Shown piece after piece: positions 52,317 through 61,063 of a stretch of 64,000 bases of DNA. The stretch spans positions 1-64,000 of the forward strand of contig JANQJB010000017.1 of the NCBI GenBank assembly GCA_028281865.1. The letters run 5' to 3'. Source of the DNA: Marinagarivorans sp. Lineage in GTDB: Bacteria; Pseudomonadota; Gammaproteobacteria; Pseudomonadales; Cellvibrionaceae. The position numbers were made by a program, and so were the translations under genes. Every line of letters begins with the position of its first letter. Position 1 is the stretch's first letter. The notes beneath the pieces were generated by a model. The model was not told the origin of the DNA, searched no databases, and saw only the letters and a program-made list of their open reading frames with translations.

Positions 52317-54653
52317 TTAAACAGTGCTTTGTGCGTTTTCGTTAAGTGAAGAAGCGACTGCGGCTTTTTCCTTACTACTCCCTTTGTCAAATAACATCAA
52401 CAGTGGCGGCAATAAAAGGAAGTCGACAATTAACGCTGTAGCGAGTGTGATAGCAGTAACGAGACCCATATCGGCATTCATCTTAAAGGTCGAAAAGGTA
52501 AGCACACAAAAACCAATCACTAACACAGTCGTCGTAATAAGCAAAGCATTACCGACATGGGTAAATGCGTAGCGAATAGCATCGGGTGCGTCGTAACCTT
52601 TTTCCCGGCGTGCGCGCAAATACTTACTGAGGAAATGCACCGAGTCATCGACAACGATACCTAATGTCATTCCAGCAACAATGGCCACTGACATTCCGAC
52701 CATGCCATCGATTAATGCCCAAATTCCAAATGCAATCCCGGCAGGAACGAGATTTGGAATCAAGCTCAAAAGTCCGATTTTGGTGGAACGCAACGCGACT
52801 ATTAATATCATTGAAATTAATATAAGTGCCATAGTTGCACCGAAAGTCAAACTCTGTGCATTGCGAACACCGGTATGCGCAAATATTACGTTTGCACTGC
52901 TAACAACAATATTTAACTCTGGAGTATTCTTCTCAGACCATTCAAGAATGGATTTTTCAAAATCAAGAACATCTTTGGTGCTAACATTTTTAGTGCTTAG
53001 CGTAATACGTGTCGCCGACTTATTGACATCGATTTGATTGTTCAAATCCAGTCCATAGGGCAAAGAAAATTCATATAGCAATAGGTATTGCGCTGCTAAT
53101 TCTTGAGAATCCGGCAACTTATACCACGCAGGATCATCCCCGTGCATATTTTTATTCAGCTGCTTAAATGTATCATTTAAGGTGAACACATGAATGGTTT
53201 TGTCGTAGGTATATAAATGCTCTACAAAACGCTCGACCGCTTCTAGGTAAGCTGGATTAGTAATACCGCTTTCCTCGCCACTCTCAACTGAAAACTCTAT
53301 CGTATAGGGGCCGACCAGTTCTTCAGCGGCGTATTCTGTATCTACGCGAAACTGTACACTGGGGTCAAAATATTTTACAAACTCATCATTAATTTGGTTT
53401 TTGGGTACTTGTGAAATTAGGATGGCGCTTACAGCCAGCATGGCAATTAACAAAATACGGTGCTTGCTGATGACAAAATCTGCAAACGCTCCAAGGTAAG
53501 ATCGCTTGCTACTAATCTTGAACCCAACGTTATAAGGAAGTGCTATTACTGCAGCGGGCAAGAAAGTGATGGTCAGTAAAAACGCCACCATCACACCAAA
53601 TGCAACCATATTGCCGAGGTGATTAAGCGGAGGCACTTCGGAAAAATTCATGCTCAAAAAACCGAGTGCAGTTGTCGCCGACGTAATAAATAAAGGCATT
53701 AAATTCACGCGTAAGCTCTCGCGCATAGCATCTATTTTGTTTTTGCCATTTTGGTGTAATTCCACCAGATAAGTACTTAATAAGTGCACGGCGTCAGCAA
53801 CGGCCATGGTCAAAATAATGGTTGGCGCAGAAATTGTGACCGGCTCCAAACGAATATTCATCCAGCCCGCAGCACCCATCGCTGCGGCAGCTGAAAGCAT
53901 AAAAAGCACTACAGACAAAATCGTTAAGCTGATACTGCGCAACAATACACCGAGCGTAACGATCACCACCAGAAACATTAGCGGTGTTAGCGTTGAGGCA
54001 TCTGCCTGACCGGCCTCGTTAAAGGCATTGTTCATCATTACAATACCGGTCAAATGAACATCTAAATTGGCGTCTCTATCTTTTAACTCCGTTACAACAC
54101 CGCGGATAAAGTGAGCAATTTCAGGTGTTTCGCTAAGCGACTTACCGGGTAGCTGCACGGTAATGTTTATTCCTGTTATGGAGCCGTCAGCATTAATAAG
54201 TCGGTTTTTTAACGCCGGTTCCGCCAGCGCAATTGCTTTAATTTCATCGAGTTCTGCCGGGCTTAAATCGGCGCTTTGCACGAGATCTGCAACTTCGATA
54301 TCGTCGCCAAAAGCTTTGGTGTGTTGAAAATTTGTAATGGAGTCAATGCGAATAGAATAGGGCGTTTGTGTAACTTCCTCTGTTAGCCAGAGCAGTGAAT
54401 CGAGAGTTTTGTTGGTAAAAACATTGCCGTCTTTTGCGGTTACGATGATGAGTACGTTGTCTGATTTTGTATAGGTATCTTGCAGGTTTTCAAAAGCGAG
54501 AAGCTGTGGGTTATCTTCCGAAAAAAAATCGCGATAATCTGTGCTAAGAGCAAGATTTTTAGCTCCGTAAGCAATTGCGAAAACAGAAAGAAATGCTAAT
54601 AAAATAACTTGCCAGCGGTATTTAAGACTAAATTCAGTGAGTTGCGGGCCCAT
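52317..54653 (-). CDS. RND superfamily exporter, MMPL/HpnN type
   Basis: A 778-residue transporter with two repeats of one helix, a periplasmic domain and five helices: TM1 near residues 14-34, cluster TM2-6 at about 225-385, TM7 near 405, cluster TM8-12 at about 625-770. The SSD-like helices carry ILTMAVADAVHLLSTYL and GMTLGIVVDDSVHFLSKYL, the Asp-containing relay segments typical of the lipid-exporting MMPL/HpnN branch. It is the first gene of an operon with a LolA-like protein, a TetR repressor and a DUF1302-like barrel, which together could move a lipid or hydrophobic compound to the outer membrane. Confidence 0.88.
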   Translation of the reverse strand: MGPQLTEFSLKYRWQVILLAFLSVFAIAYGAKNLALSTDYRDFFSEDNPQLLAFENLQDTYTKSDNVLIIVTAKDGNVFTNKTLDSLLWLTEEVTQTPYSIRIDSITNFQHTKAFGDDIEVADLVQSADLSPAELDEIKAIALAEPALKNRLINADGSITGINITVQLPGKSLSETPEIAHFIRGVVTELKDRDANLDVHLTGIVMMNNAFNEAGQADASTLTPLMFLVVIVTLGVLLRSISLTILSVVLFMLSAAAAMGAAGWMNIRLEPVTISAPTIILTMAVADAVHLLSTYLVELHQNGKNKIDAMRESLRVNLMPLFITSATTALGFLSMNFSEVPPLNHLGNMVAFGVMVAFLLTITFLPAAVIALPYNVGFKISSKRSYLGAFADFVISKHRILLIAMLAVSAILISQVPKNQINDEFVKYFDPSVQFRVDTEYAAEELVGPYTIEFSVESGEESGITNPAYLEAVERFVEHLYTYDKTIHVFTLNDTFKQLNKNMHGDDPAWYKLPDSQELAAQYLLLYEFSLPYGLDLNNQIDVNKSATRITLSTKNVSTKDVLDFEKSILEWSEKNTPELNIVVSSANVIFAHTGVRNAQSLTFGATMALILISMILIVALRSTKIGLLSLIPNLVPAGIAFGIWALIDGMVGMSVAIVAGMTLGIVVDDSVHFLSKYLRARREKGYDAPDAIRYAFTHVGNALLITTTVLVIGFCVLTFSTFKMNADMGLVTAITLATALIVDFLLLPPLLMLFDKGSSKEKAAVASSLNENAQSTV

Positions 54654-54834
54654 AAAAAACTCCGTTAGCGCGAACGCTATAAGTTGTGTTGTTAACGTAA
54701 ATCACTTGTTTCTGGTTTATTGTGTTTGAACCGAGCGTTTTGGCGCAGAGGGATTGCGCGCTCGAAAAAAATTGACCCGTAGCCTTATGAATTAACCGCT
54801 TGATGGATTTCGCGAAAGATCAGAAATCTAAGCG

Positions 54835-54885
54835 ACAGACCGGTTGGTCGGCTGGTATTTAACAACAGACCAACTGGTCTGTCAA
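54835..54885 (-). promoter_or_regulatory. RND operon promoter with two TetR-type operators
   Basis: On the minus strand TTGACA (54885-54880), a 17-base spacer and TTAAAT (54862-54857) form a near-consensus promoter. The palindrome ACAGACCAACTGGTCTGT (54865-54882, plus strand) fills the spacer and part of the -35. A second palindrome with core GACCGGTTGGTC (54837... at 54838-54849) lies just downstream of the -10, over the expected start of transcription. The leader to the RND gene is ~180 nt. Confidence 0.8.
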
Positions 54886-55016
54886 TAGAAATTTGCAAAC
54901 ATAGTGATTAGCAAACTTAATAACAAAATCTAGAAAATAGTGTTTCGAGGATGCTTAATTAGGCCAGATAAGACGGAGAGACCTCTTAAAGACTCGCGGG
55001 CGGTTTGTTGGGTTCT

Positions 55017-55778
55017 CTAGTTGGGTATGAGAGAGCCCAACATGCGACGAATACCGCTTGGAGGTTTTGCAATCAAAATTACGGATATATTGTCACGTCC
55101 ACCGCGGCTTAACGCAGCTTGAATTAACTCTTGAGCGGTTTCGCTGATCTCTTTACCTTTTGCGAGAATATTGCAAATGCTTTGGTTGTCCACTGCGTCA
55201 GTTAAACCGTCACTGCAAAGCAAAATTAAGTCATTGCGCTGCCATTCTCTGTCGATCAGGTCGACTCTTACTTGGTCTATATCAACCGACCCGAGACATT
55301 GGGTAATAATATTTTTTTCGGGGTGTGTCAGCATTTCCTCTCGCGATATTGCACCCGACTCATACAGCATTTGAACATAAGAATGGTCAACCGTGAGCTG
55401 CGTGAAAAGAGGGCCTTCCTCATCGTCAGACCAAAGATATGCGCGGCTGTCGCCGACCCAGGCGATTTGATAACTGTTGGAAGAAGATTTTAATGCAACG
55501 ACAGTGGAACCCATTCCAAAGTGCCCAATGCCGGACTCTGCCGCATCTAAGATAGCCTTGTGCGCACTTTGTATCGCTATTGAAAGAGGTTTTCCTTGGT
55601 TGACGTTTTCGGCAATGGTTTTCCCGGCAATTTCACTGGCCACTTCCCCGGAGGCGTGTCCACCCATACCATCTGCGACTATCCATAGATTATCGCCGGG
55701 CTTGCTTACTATTGTATCTTCGTTATTTTCTCGCTTAAGGCCAATATTGGTTGTTGCGTAAAAATAAGGTAGTGGCAT
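55017..55778 (-). CDS. PP2C-family serine/threonine protein phosphatase
   Basis: A 253-residue PPM phosphatase of the Stp/PrpC type. Metal-binding and catalytic motifs are complete: KRENNEDT, VADGMGGHASGEVAS, WVGDSRAYLW, LLLCSDGLTDAVD and GGRDNISVILI. No membrane segment or signal is present, so it is cytoplasmic. It is divergent from an FHA-domain gene 163 bases away; PP2C and FHA proteins are the eraser and reader of Ser/Thr phosphorylation. No Hanks-type kinase or type VI secretion genes are in the window. Confidence 0.92.
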   Translation of the reverse strand: MPLPYFYATTNIGLKRENNEDTIVSKPGDNLWIVADGMGGHASGEVASEIAGKTIAENVNQGKPLSIAIQSAHKAILDAAESGIGHFGMGSTVVALKSSSNSYQIAWVGDSRAYLWSDDEEGPLFTQLTVDHSYVQMLYESGAISREEMLTHPEKNIITQCLGSVDIDQVRVDLIDREWQRNDLILLCSDGLTDAVDNQSICNILAKGKEISETAQELIQAALSRGGRDNISVILIAKPPSGIRRMLGSLIPN

Positions 55779-55941
55779 TGGGAGCCTTATTCTAAATTCT
55801 CGTTACGTTTCAGACTAAACTAATTTTAAACTATTGTCTCCATAGTCGTTCAATTATGTGATGTCTCTGGTGGTATAAAGTCGGGTTTGGTATAAAGATG
55901 TTTGCTGACACCATAAGTACAAATATTGGGGAAAATAAGCA

Positions 55942-56814
55942 ATGCTGCAAATTCGATACAGCAATTCATCTAAACCGCCGATTTGGCTGGTCGCACCGAG
56001 GTACACAATCGGGACAGATAGCGAATGTGATTGCATCGTTAGCGGTGACGGAATAGCGTCAGTTCATGCGGAATTGATTGTTGATGACGAGAAACTGACA
56101 GTATCGAAATTAGAGCCCGCTTATGCTTTGTCTATCAACGGCGTATCACTGGTCGATCAAAGTGCCGAATTGAAGCACGGAGATAGCTTAACCATCGGTG
56201 GAGCGGAGCTGGAGATCTTTGATCCTAAACTTCTGCGAAACGACAGTGACTGGTTTAGCTCTGAGGAGGAGAATCACATTGAATGGAGCTTGCAAGCTTT
56301 AAACTCCGCCCTGGGCAATAGGCGCTTTCCCGTCGAGGGGCAAGTGTTACTTGGGCGCTCCAAGGACTGTGACATCTCGCTAGCTGTCTCCCACCTGTCG
56401 CGCAAGCACGCGCGTTTAAGCGTCTCTCCAAAAGGCTTGTTGGTAGAGGATTTACAATCGTCGAACGGTACTTTCGTCAATGGCAAGCGGGTACAGCAGG
56501 CCTATTTAAAGCCAGGTGATGAGTTGGGCTTCGATAATCTTAAGTTCCGTATTGTTTGTTCCGAAGACGATGAGGAGAAGACTTCTGTTCGTCCAGTTGT
56601 CAACGAAGCCGATATCAAAAACACGATGGCAAAGTCGCAAAAAAAATCATTTAGCCAACGTAAAAATGCATCGGTTGTTAAACCCCAGCTTCCGCGCTCC
56701 GTTCGCAACACGGCAAGAGGAGAATCGCGTAATTCGAACCCGGTTCAGTTGGTAATAGGGGTTGCGTTTATGTTGGTTGCCGCAGCTGGGCTGGTTTGGT
56801 TTTTTCTTTTGTAA
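55942..56814 (+). CDS. membrane-anchored protein with two FHA domains
   Basis: The 290-residue product has a divergent FHA domain at residues ~15-95 (YTIGTDSECDCIVSGDGIASVHAELIV in pieces: IGTDSECDCIVS, SVHAEL) and a canonical one at ~125-205 (LLGRSKDCDISL, VSHLSRKHARLSV, LEDLQ/VEDLQSSNGTFVNGKRV) with the Arg, Ser-x-x-His and Asn phosphothreonine-binding residues. A basic linker (~215-260) leads to one C-terminal membrane helix (LVIGVAFMLVAAAGLVWFFL), so both FHA domains face the cytoplasm. It likely recognises a partner phosphorylated on Thr. It is divergent from a PP2C phosphatase gene. Confidence 0.88.
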   Translation: MLQIRYSNSSKPPIWLVAPRYTIGTDSECDCIVSGDGIASVHAELIVDDEKLTVSKLEPAYALSINGVSLVDQSAELKHGDSLTIGGAELEIFDPKLLRNDSDWFSSEEENHIEWSLQALNSALGNRRFPVEGQVLLGRSKDCDISLAVSHLSRKHARLSVSPKGLLVEDLQSSNGTFVNGKRVQQAYLKPGDELGFDNLKFRIVCSEDDEEKTSVRPVVNEADIKNTMAKSQKKSFSQRKNASVVKPQLPRSVRNTARGESRNSNPVQLVIGVAFMLVAAAGLVWFFLL

Positions 56815-56892
56815 GCGTTTTCAAGCACGAGACTCTTTCTGTGATTTTGATGTAAATTTCGCTGCTAATGCCATTTCTGTCTGATTATTAAT

Positions 56893-56919
56893 TCAAGTTT
56901 TTTAACATTCTGCCGATAG
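56893..56919 (+). promoter_or_regulatory. sigma-28 (FliA) type promoter
   Basis: TCAAGTTT at 56893-56900, an 11-base spacer, then GCCGATAG at 56912-56919. The flagellar consensus is TAAAGTTT, N11, GCCGATAA, so the match is 14 of 16 with exact spacing. It lies 38 bases before the downstream start codon. Confidence 0.7.
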
Positions 56920-56957
56920 CCCTGTTAGCGATAAAGTCAGTCTTTTAGGGTTTTACT

Positions 56958-58151
56958 GTGGAAAATTTATCGAGCCTTGCTTCGCTTGGTTTGCAATATA
57001 CAAACTATGTGCGTTCGCAGCCTCACTCTGACGAGAAGGCGGTTAATGAAGAGAGCCTTGATGTCCGTGCGCTTCAGTCAATGCATGTGCAGAACGATCA
57101 AGGTGTCAGCGTATCACTTTCGACTCGGTATGAAGTGCGTGCAAGCAAAGCCGAGCTCTATCAGGATGTGGCAGGAAATCAAAACGCTAACCCCTACGCC
57201 AACACCATTTTAAACGCGATCGCTAACCAATTGGCGGTAGATGCGGCAGAGGGTGCTAGCCAAGAGGAGCTGCAGTCGCGTTTTGAAGCTGGCTTGGAAG
57301 GGTTTATAAAGGGCTTTAACGAAGCTAAAGAGCAGCTCGATGCCATCGGGGCGCTTGACGCTAGTGTCGGTGATGCGATTGGGGATACTCACAGCAAGGT
57401 GCTAAGTGGCTTGCAAGAGCTTGCCCAAAAATATGGCCTATCCAGTGAGTCGCTAGAGGAACATCGTAAAGAGCGGAGTGAAAACGCGGTTGCAGCAAGT
57501 GCTCCAAAAGATTCGTTCTCAGGAGCGTTTGATTCATTTTCTCAGTCGCTTACACAGTTGCGCGAGTTTAGCTTTTCACTGCGCACGCGCGACGGTGATA
57601 CCGTTGAAATACAAGTTGCCGCAGGTCAGCGAACTCAAGCCGCTTTATCGCAAGGCGACAAAGGTTCTTCTGTTCAAGCCTCAAATACCACGCAAAATGG
57701 TTTTGCTTTTTCCGTTGACGGCGAGCTAGACGCTGATGAAATGGGCGCGATTAATGATTTACTTAATCAAATAGGCAATATTTCGGACGAGTTTTTTAAC
57801 GGCGATGTTTACCAAGCTTTTGATATGGCATTGGAACTAGGATATAACACTGAGGAAATCGCCGGGTTCGCGCTACATTTGAGCAAAACCGAGATTCAAG
57901 AGGCGAGTTCAACTTATACGCGTCCTCTGTCAACACCTGATGCTTCCGGAAACAGCTCAAGTCTCGGACGTTTGGCGCCATTAGCCAGCATGGTCGATTT
58001 GCTTGAACAGGCGAAAGAGACTTCATCCAAATTTGATCGCGATCTATCGCTTATTGAAGATCTTGCAGAGCAATTTGGTCGGTCTCAGTATGCCGATCAT
58101 GCTCATAGCGACAAATTAAGACCTTTCCTTCATCGTTTACTGCAAGCCTAG
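56958..58151 (+). CDS. DUF5610-like protein, probable motility regulon member
   Basis: The 397-residue product starts with GTG and has no signal peptide or membrane segment. Residues ~75-160 (NPYANTILNAIANQLAVDAA, LQSRFEAGLEGFIKGFNEAKEQLDAIGAL-type helix, then VLSGLQELAQKYGL) resemble DUF5610, a helical domain I recall from proteins of flagellated gammaproteobacteria. The remainder is Ser/Ala/Gln-rich and acidic, with an export-apparatus substrate look (unstructured N-terminus, helical blocks). The sigma-28 type promoter 38 bases upstream supports expression with late flagellar and chemotaxis genes. The exact role is unknown. Confidence 0.55.
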   Translation: MENLSSLASLGLQYTNYVRSQPHSDEKAVNEESLDVRALQSMHVQNDQGVSVSLSTRYEVRASKAELYQDVAGNQNANPYANTILNAIANQLAVDAAEGASQEELQSRFEAGLEGFIKGFNEAKEQLDAIGALDASVGDAIGDTHSKVLSGLQELAQKYGLSSESLEEHRKERSENAVAASAPKDSFSGAFDSFSQSLTQLREFSFSLRTRDGDTVEIQVAAGQRTQAALSQGDKGSSVQASNTTQNGFAFSVDGELDADEMGAINDLLNQIGNISDEFFNGDVYQAFDMALELGYNTEEIAGFALHLSKTEIQEASSTYTRPLSTPDASGNSSSLGRLAPLASMVDLLEQAKETSSKFDRDLSLIEDLAEQFGRSQYADHAHSDKLRPFLHRLLQA

Positions 58152-58228
58152 TCATTGGCTTTTAAGCCTATATTGAATTGCCATAGTGTGCGTTGCTTGC
58201 TAGCATCACGCGCTTTTCGGCGACTTCT

Positions 58229-58465
58229 ATGTCCTCTTTCGTGCTTTATTCGACGCTTGGGTGCCATCTGTGTGAATTGGCGGAAAGCCTGCTAAAGCAA
58301 TCGACGCTTTCTGATTGGCGTCTTGTTGATATCAGCGACTCTGAAGCGCTTGTCGAACTCTACGGCGTTCGCATTCCTGTATTAAAAAATACAGCTAACG
58401 AAAAAGAACTGGGCTGGCCATTCGATCTTGCCGATTTAGAAAAATGGCTTGCTACGTCGGCTTAA
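58229..58465 (+). CDS. glutaredoxin-like (DUF836) thioredoxin-fold protein
   Basis: A TTG at 58193 is in frame, but the ATG at 58229 starts the domain exactly (MSSFVLYSTLGCHLCELAES), giving 78 residues. The redox motif is CHLC, followed by a helix, the cis-Pro segment YGVRIPVLKN and a terminal helix, the compact glutaredoxin-like fold of DUF836 proteins. These probably act as small thiol reductants. It is followed after 54 bases by the Rieske/MBL protein gene and may be co-transcribed with it, which would pair a thiol reductant with an iron-sulfur protein. Confidence 0.8.
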   Translation: MSSFVLYSTLGCHLCELAESLLKQSTLSDWRLVDISDSEALVELYGVRIPVLKNTANEKELGWPFDLADLEKWLATSA

Positions 58466-58519
58466 ATAAAACGTCGACTTAAACGATAGACAAAATTAAA
58501 GATAGCTTCTCGTCACGAT

Positions 58520-60373
58520 ATGAACGAATTTATCGAATTATGCGCGTTAGACCAAATTGTTACGGGCGCACAAAAGCTTGTTAAAGGTGGAACAGCTTAT
58601 GTTGTTGTAAAAGAGGGCGATGACGTTAGCGTATTTTCCGCTATTTGTCCCCATCAAGGAGGGATAGTCGATACATGCGATGGTGAAATTGTTTGTCCGT
58701 TGCATGGTTGGCGATTTGCACACGATGGTACCGCGTTAAATGTAAAAAATGCCAGTTTATTTCCTGTTTCATCGTATTTAAAAGATGGCAAAGTATTTGT
58801 TGGGAAAGCCTCGCAAAGGATCAATAACTATCTAAGCAGTACGAGTTCGCTAAAAAATATATCGGTGGAATTGTTGTCTCATGCATGTGCAATTGTCGAT
58901 TTTAACGGCTACCGAGTATTGTTTGACCCGTGGTTGGACGGCCCTTCGTTTAATGGAGCTTGGATACACTATCCGCCCAACAAAATTGATGTGAACTCCT
59001 TGGATTTCGATGCAGTTATTTTTACGCACGAACATTCAGACCACTTTCATGAGAATACATTTAAGCAATTCCGTCGCGACATCAAAATTTTTATACCGGA
59101 TTTCCCTAATCAGCGCATGCAGAAAGTGCTAAACGCGTGGCAGTTCTCTAATGTTAATGTTGTTTCATTTGGCGAACAATGTGTCTTGCAAGAAAATCTT
59201 CGGCTTACATTTTATCAGCCTACTGGGCTGTGGAATGATGCGATTTTGCTGCTCAACTCGTGTTATGGAAACGTTTTAAATATCAACGATGCGGGTTTGA
59301 ACCATGATATTGCGAGTTTATTGCCAAAAATTGATATTTTGTTTTGCCAATTTAACGCAGGAGCCTCTGGTTTCCCCGCGACGTGGTCGAATTTTGATGA
59401 GGAATACAAAACAGACTTTTACGTGAATGCCAATAAAAATAAAATGACCTTGCTGGACCAGGCGGCGAAATTGTATAAAACACAAGTCCTTATTCCGTTC
59501 GCATCTTTTTTTTATTTATGGCATGAAACGCACACTCAGTATGCAAGGCTCTTATCCTTTAACGAACCGAGCTCTATTCGCGAGGCTTTATCGTGTGACC
59601 AATATGAAGTGTTGGATTTACTTCCGGGCGACCGATGGAGTGGGACTGAGGGAAACATCACGCGCAAACGCACGGAGACAGCGGCACAAAAACTCTACCA
59701 GCCAAATACGATGCTGGCCTACGCGGATTCTGTTAGAAGAAAGCAGACCTACAAGCAATTTTTATTTGATGACTTAAACCCCAGCGACGAGGAAGTTATT
59801 CGCTACTTCTTATCGTTTAATCAGGTGCCTGCCATCGTCAACTGTGAGAATTTTTCTTTTTTATTTGAGCTTGTCGACCCATCATATGAAGTCGAGCGGC
59901 GCTTTCTCATTATTTTTCGCGACTCCCAACTGACGATTGAAAAGATTGATAAAAAAGTCAATGCAGAACTGGAAATGATGATACCAAGAGGGCTGGCTTA
60001 TCGCCTAGTTAAATACAATGAATCTTGGGACGAAATCACGATTGGTTATTGGTGCCGTTTTTCACGCAATCCCGATGTTTATCATCAAGGTTTCTGGCGT
60101 CTGATTCAGGCGGCTTATTTTGCTGAGGGCTTTAGAGAAAACCTGAATGAAAATGAGCTATCCGCTTACTCACTCGCTAAGCTGTTAAATGACTATCCAA
60201 ACGTGGGGCCCGTGCTTGCACGCTATGGCATGTATTGCAGTTACTGTGAGAAACGAGAATCGGAAACATTAGGTCAGGCGATAGAATATCATGGCTTAAG
60301 CTCATTGCTTCGCAAAGCGTTACACGCCGATATCGCGGCAGTAATGACGCGCGAGCAGGAATTTCATAATTAA
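58520..60373 (+). CDS. Rieske / metallo-beta-lactamase / SCP2-like / DUF1858-like multidomain protein
   Basis: A 617-residue protein with four recognisable parts. (1) Residues 1-~100 are a Rieske [2Fe-2S] domain with Cys43-x-His45 (CPHQGG) and Cys59-x-x-His62 (CPLHGW). (2) Residues ~115-400 are a metallo-beta-lactamase-fold domain with the metal motif HEHSDH (about 170-175) after YRVLFDPWLDGP. This Rieske-MBL pairing is that of CMP-Neu5Ac hydroxylase. (3) Residues ~430-530 resemble an SCP2-type lipid-binding module. (4) Residues ~550-600 resemble DUF1858 (LLNDYPNVGPVLARYGMYCSYC) with Cys573 and Cys576. The Rieske-MBL part suggests an oxygenase or hydrolase on a hydrophobic or nucleotide-linked substrate, which is inference. 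A glutaredoxin-like gene precedes it. Confidence 0.75.
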   Translation: MNEFIELCALDQIVTGAQKLVKGGTAYVVVKEGDDVSVFSAICPHQGGIVDTCDGEIVCPLHGWRFAHDGTALNVKNASLFPVSSYLKDGKVFVGKASQRINNYLSSTSSLKNISVELLSHACAIVDFNGYRVLFDPWLDGPSFNGAWIHYPPNKIDVNSLDFDAVIFTHEHSDHFHENTFKQFRRDIKIFIPDFPNQRMQKVLNAWQFSNVNVVSFGEQCVLQENLRLTFYQPTGLWNDAILLLNSCYGNVLNINDAGLNHDIASLLPKIDILFCQFNAGASGFPATWSNFDEEYKTDFYVNANKNKMTLLDQAAKLYKTQVLIPFASFFYLWHETHTQYARLLSFNEPSSIREALSCDQYEVLDLLPGDRWSGTEGNITRKRTETAAQKLYQPNTMLAYADSVRRKQTYKQFLFDDLNPSDEEVIRYFLSFNQVPAIVNCENFSFLFELVDPSYEVERRFLIIFRDSQLTIEKIDKKVNAELEMMIPRGLAYRLVKYNESWDEITIGYWCRFSRNPDVYHQGFWRLIQAAYFAEGFRENLNENELSAYSLAKLLNDYPNVGPVLARYGMYCSYCEKRESETLGQAIEYHGLSSLLRKALHADIAAVMTREQEFHN

Positions 60374-60405
60374 TAAATTACGCCTGTGAAGAGGGAGGAG
60401 GGGCT

Positions 60406-60990
60406 TTAGAACAATTCTATTTCGTCGTTATCAGAATTGGAATCTTTGTAATTGCCATTTTCGAAGTGGTGGCGATAAACTTCTAGCGCTTCTTTAACAC
60501 TGCGTCCGCGCATAATGTGCTCAAACATAATGCGCTCCGCTTCCATTGTATAACTTTCCTTAATCTCATTTTGAATTTTACGCCATTCACCTACGTTATT
60601 GATTCGTTTATTATTCTCCATAACCAACGAAACTTTTTCCAAGCTTTGTGAGACGTGATCAAGGCGTTGGCAAACGCGATCATAGAATTGAAATGCGTGA
60701 ATGGAGGCGCTGATATTTTCGTTCATTTCTGCTGCAGTATCAGAAATATCTGTTTTAAAATGCTGCAGTTCCTCGGGTCTTGTGAGCTTTTGCACTTGCT
60801 CACTAACATCGGTGGTATGGCTTGCTAATTCGGTAAATGATTTTGTCAGCGTGTTTACTGATTCGTTGCTGTCTGACATTGTTGTTTCAATTTGGCAGAC
60901 AGCCAAGTATAGCATGTTAATTGTTTCCCTTACGTGTGACCAGTCATCGTCGTGAATCAGATTTTGAGAATCGCCTTGTGCTGGTTTCAT
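60406..60990 (-). CDS. CheZ-like chemotaxis phosphatase candidate
   Basis: The 194-residue product is entirely helical. A heptad-rich N-terminal half (about residues 20-95) is followed by FQFYDRVCQRLDHVSQSLEK, in which Asp104 and Gln108 have the same D-x-x-x-Q spacing as the active-site pair of CheZ (DLTGQ). The segment MEAERIMFEHIMRGRSVKEAL follows, and the protein ends in an acidic tail closing with DEIELF. CheZ also ends in a short CheY-binding peptide, and the lone cheD at 9247 ends with the same IELF. A role as a phosphatase or scaffold for a CheY-type regulator is therefore likely but not shown. It is encoded alone, tail to tail with the Rieske protein gene. Confidence 0.5.
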   Translation of the reverse strand: MKPAQGDSQNLIHDDDWSHVRETINMLYLAVCQIETTMSDSNESVNTLTKSFTELASHTTDVSEQVQKLTRPEELQHFKTDISDTAAEMNENISASIHAFQFYDRVCQRLDHVSQSLEKVSLVMENNKRINNVGEWRKIQNEIKESYTMEAERIMFEHIMRGRSVKEALEVYRHHFENGNYKDSNSDNDEIELF

Positions 60991-61063
60991 GCGTAATCCT
61001 TCGAGCTAGCTAGCAAATTTGTATTCTTGTAGTTGGGTCAGTTAACACTAATTTAAGAATAGC

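Noticed and set aside
55017-56814. Type VI secretion locus
   Set aside because: Only a PP2C and an FHA gene are present; no tss, hcp or vgrG genes occur in the window.
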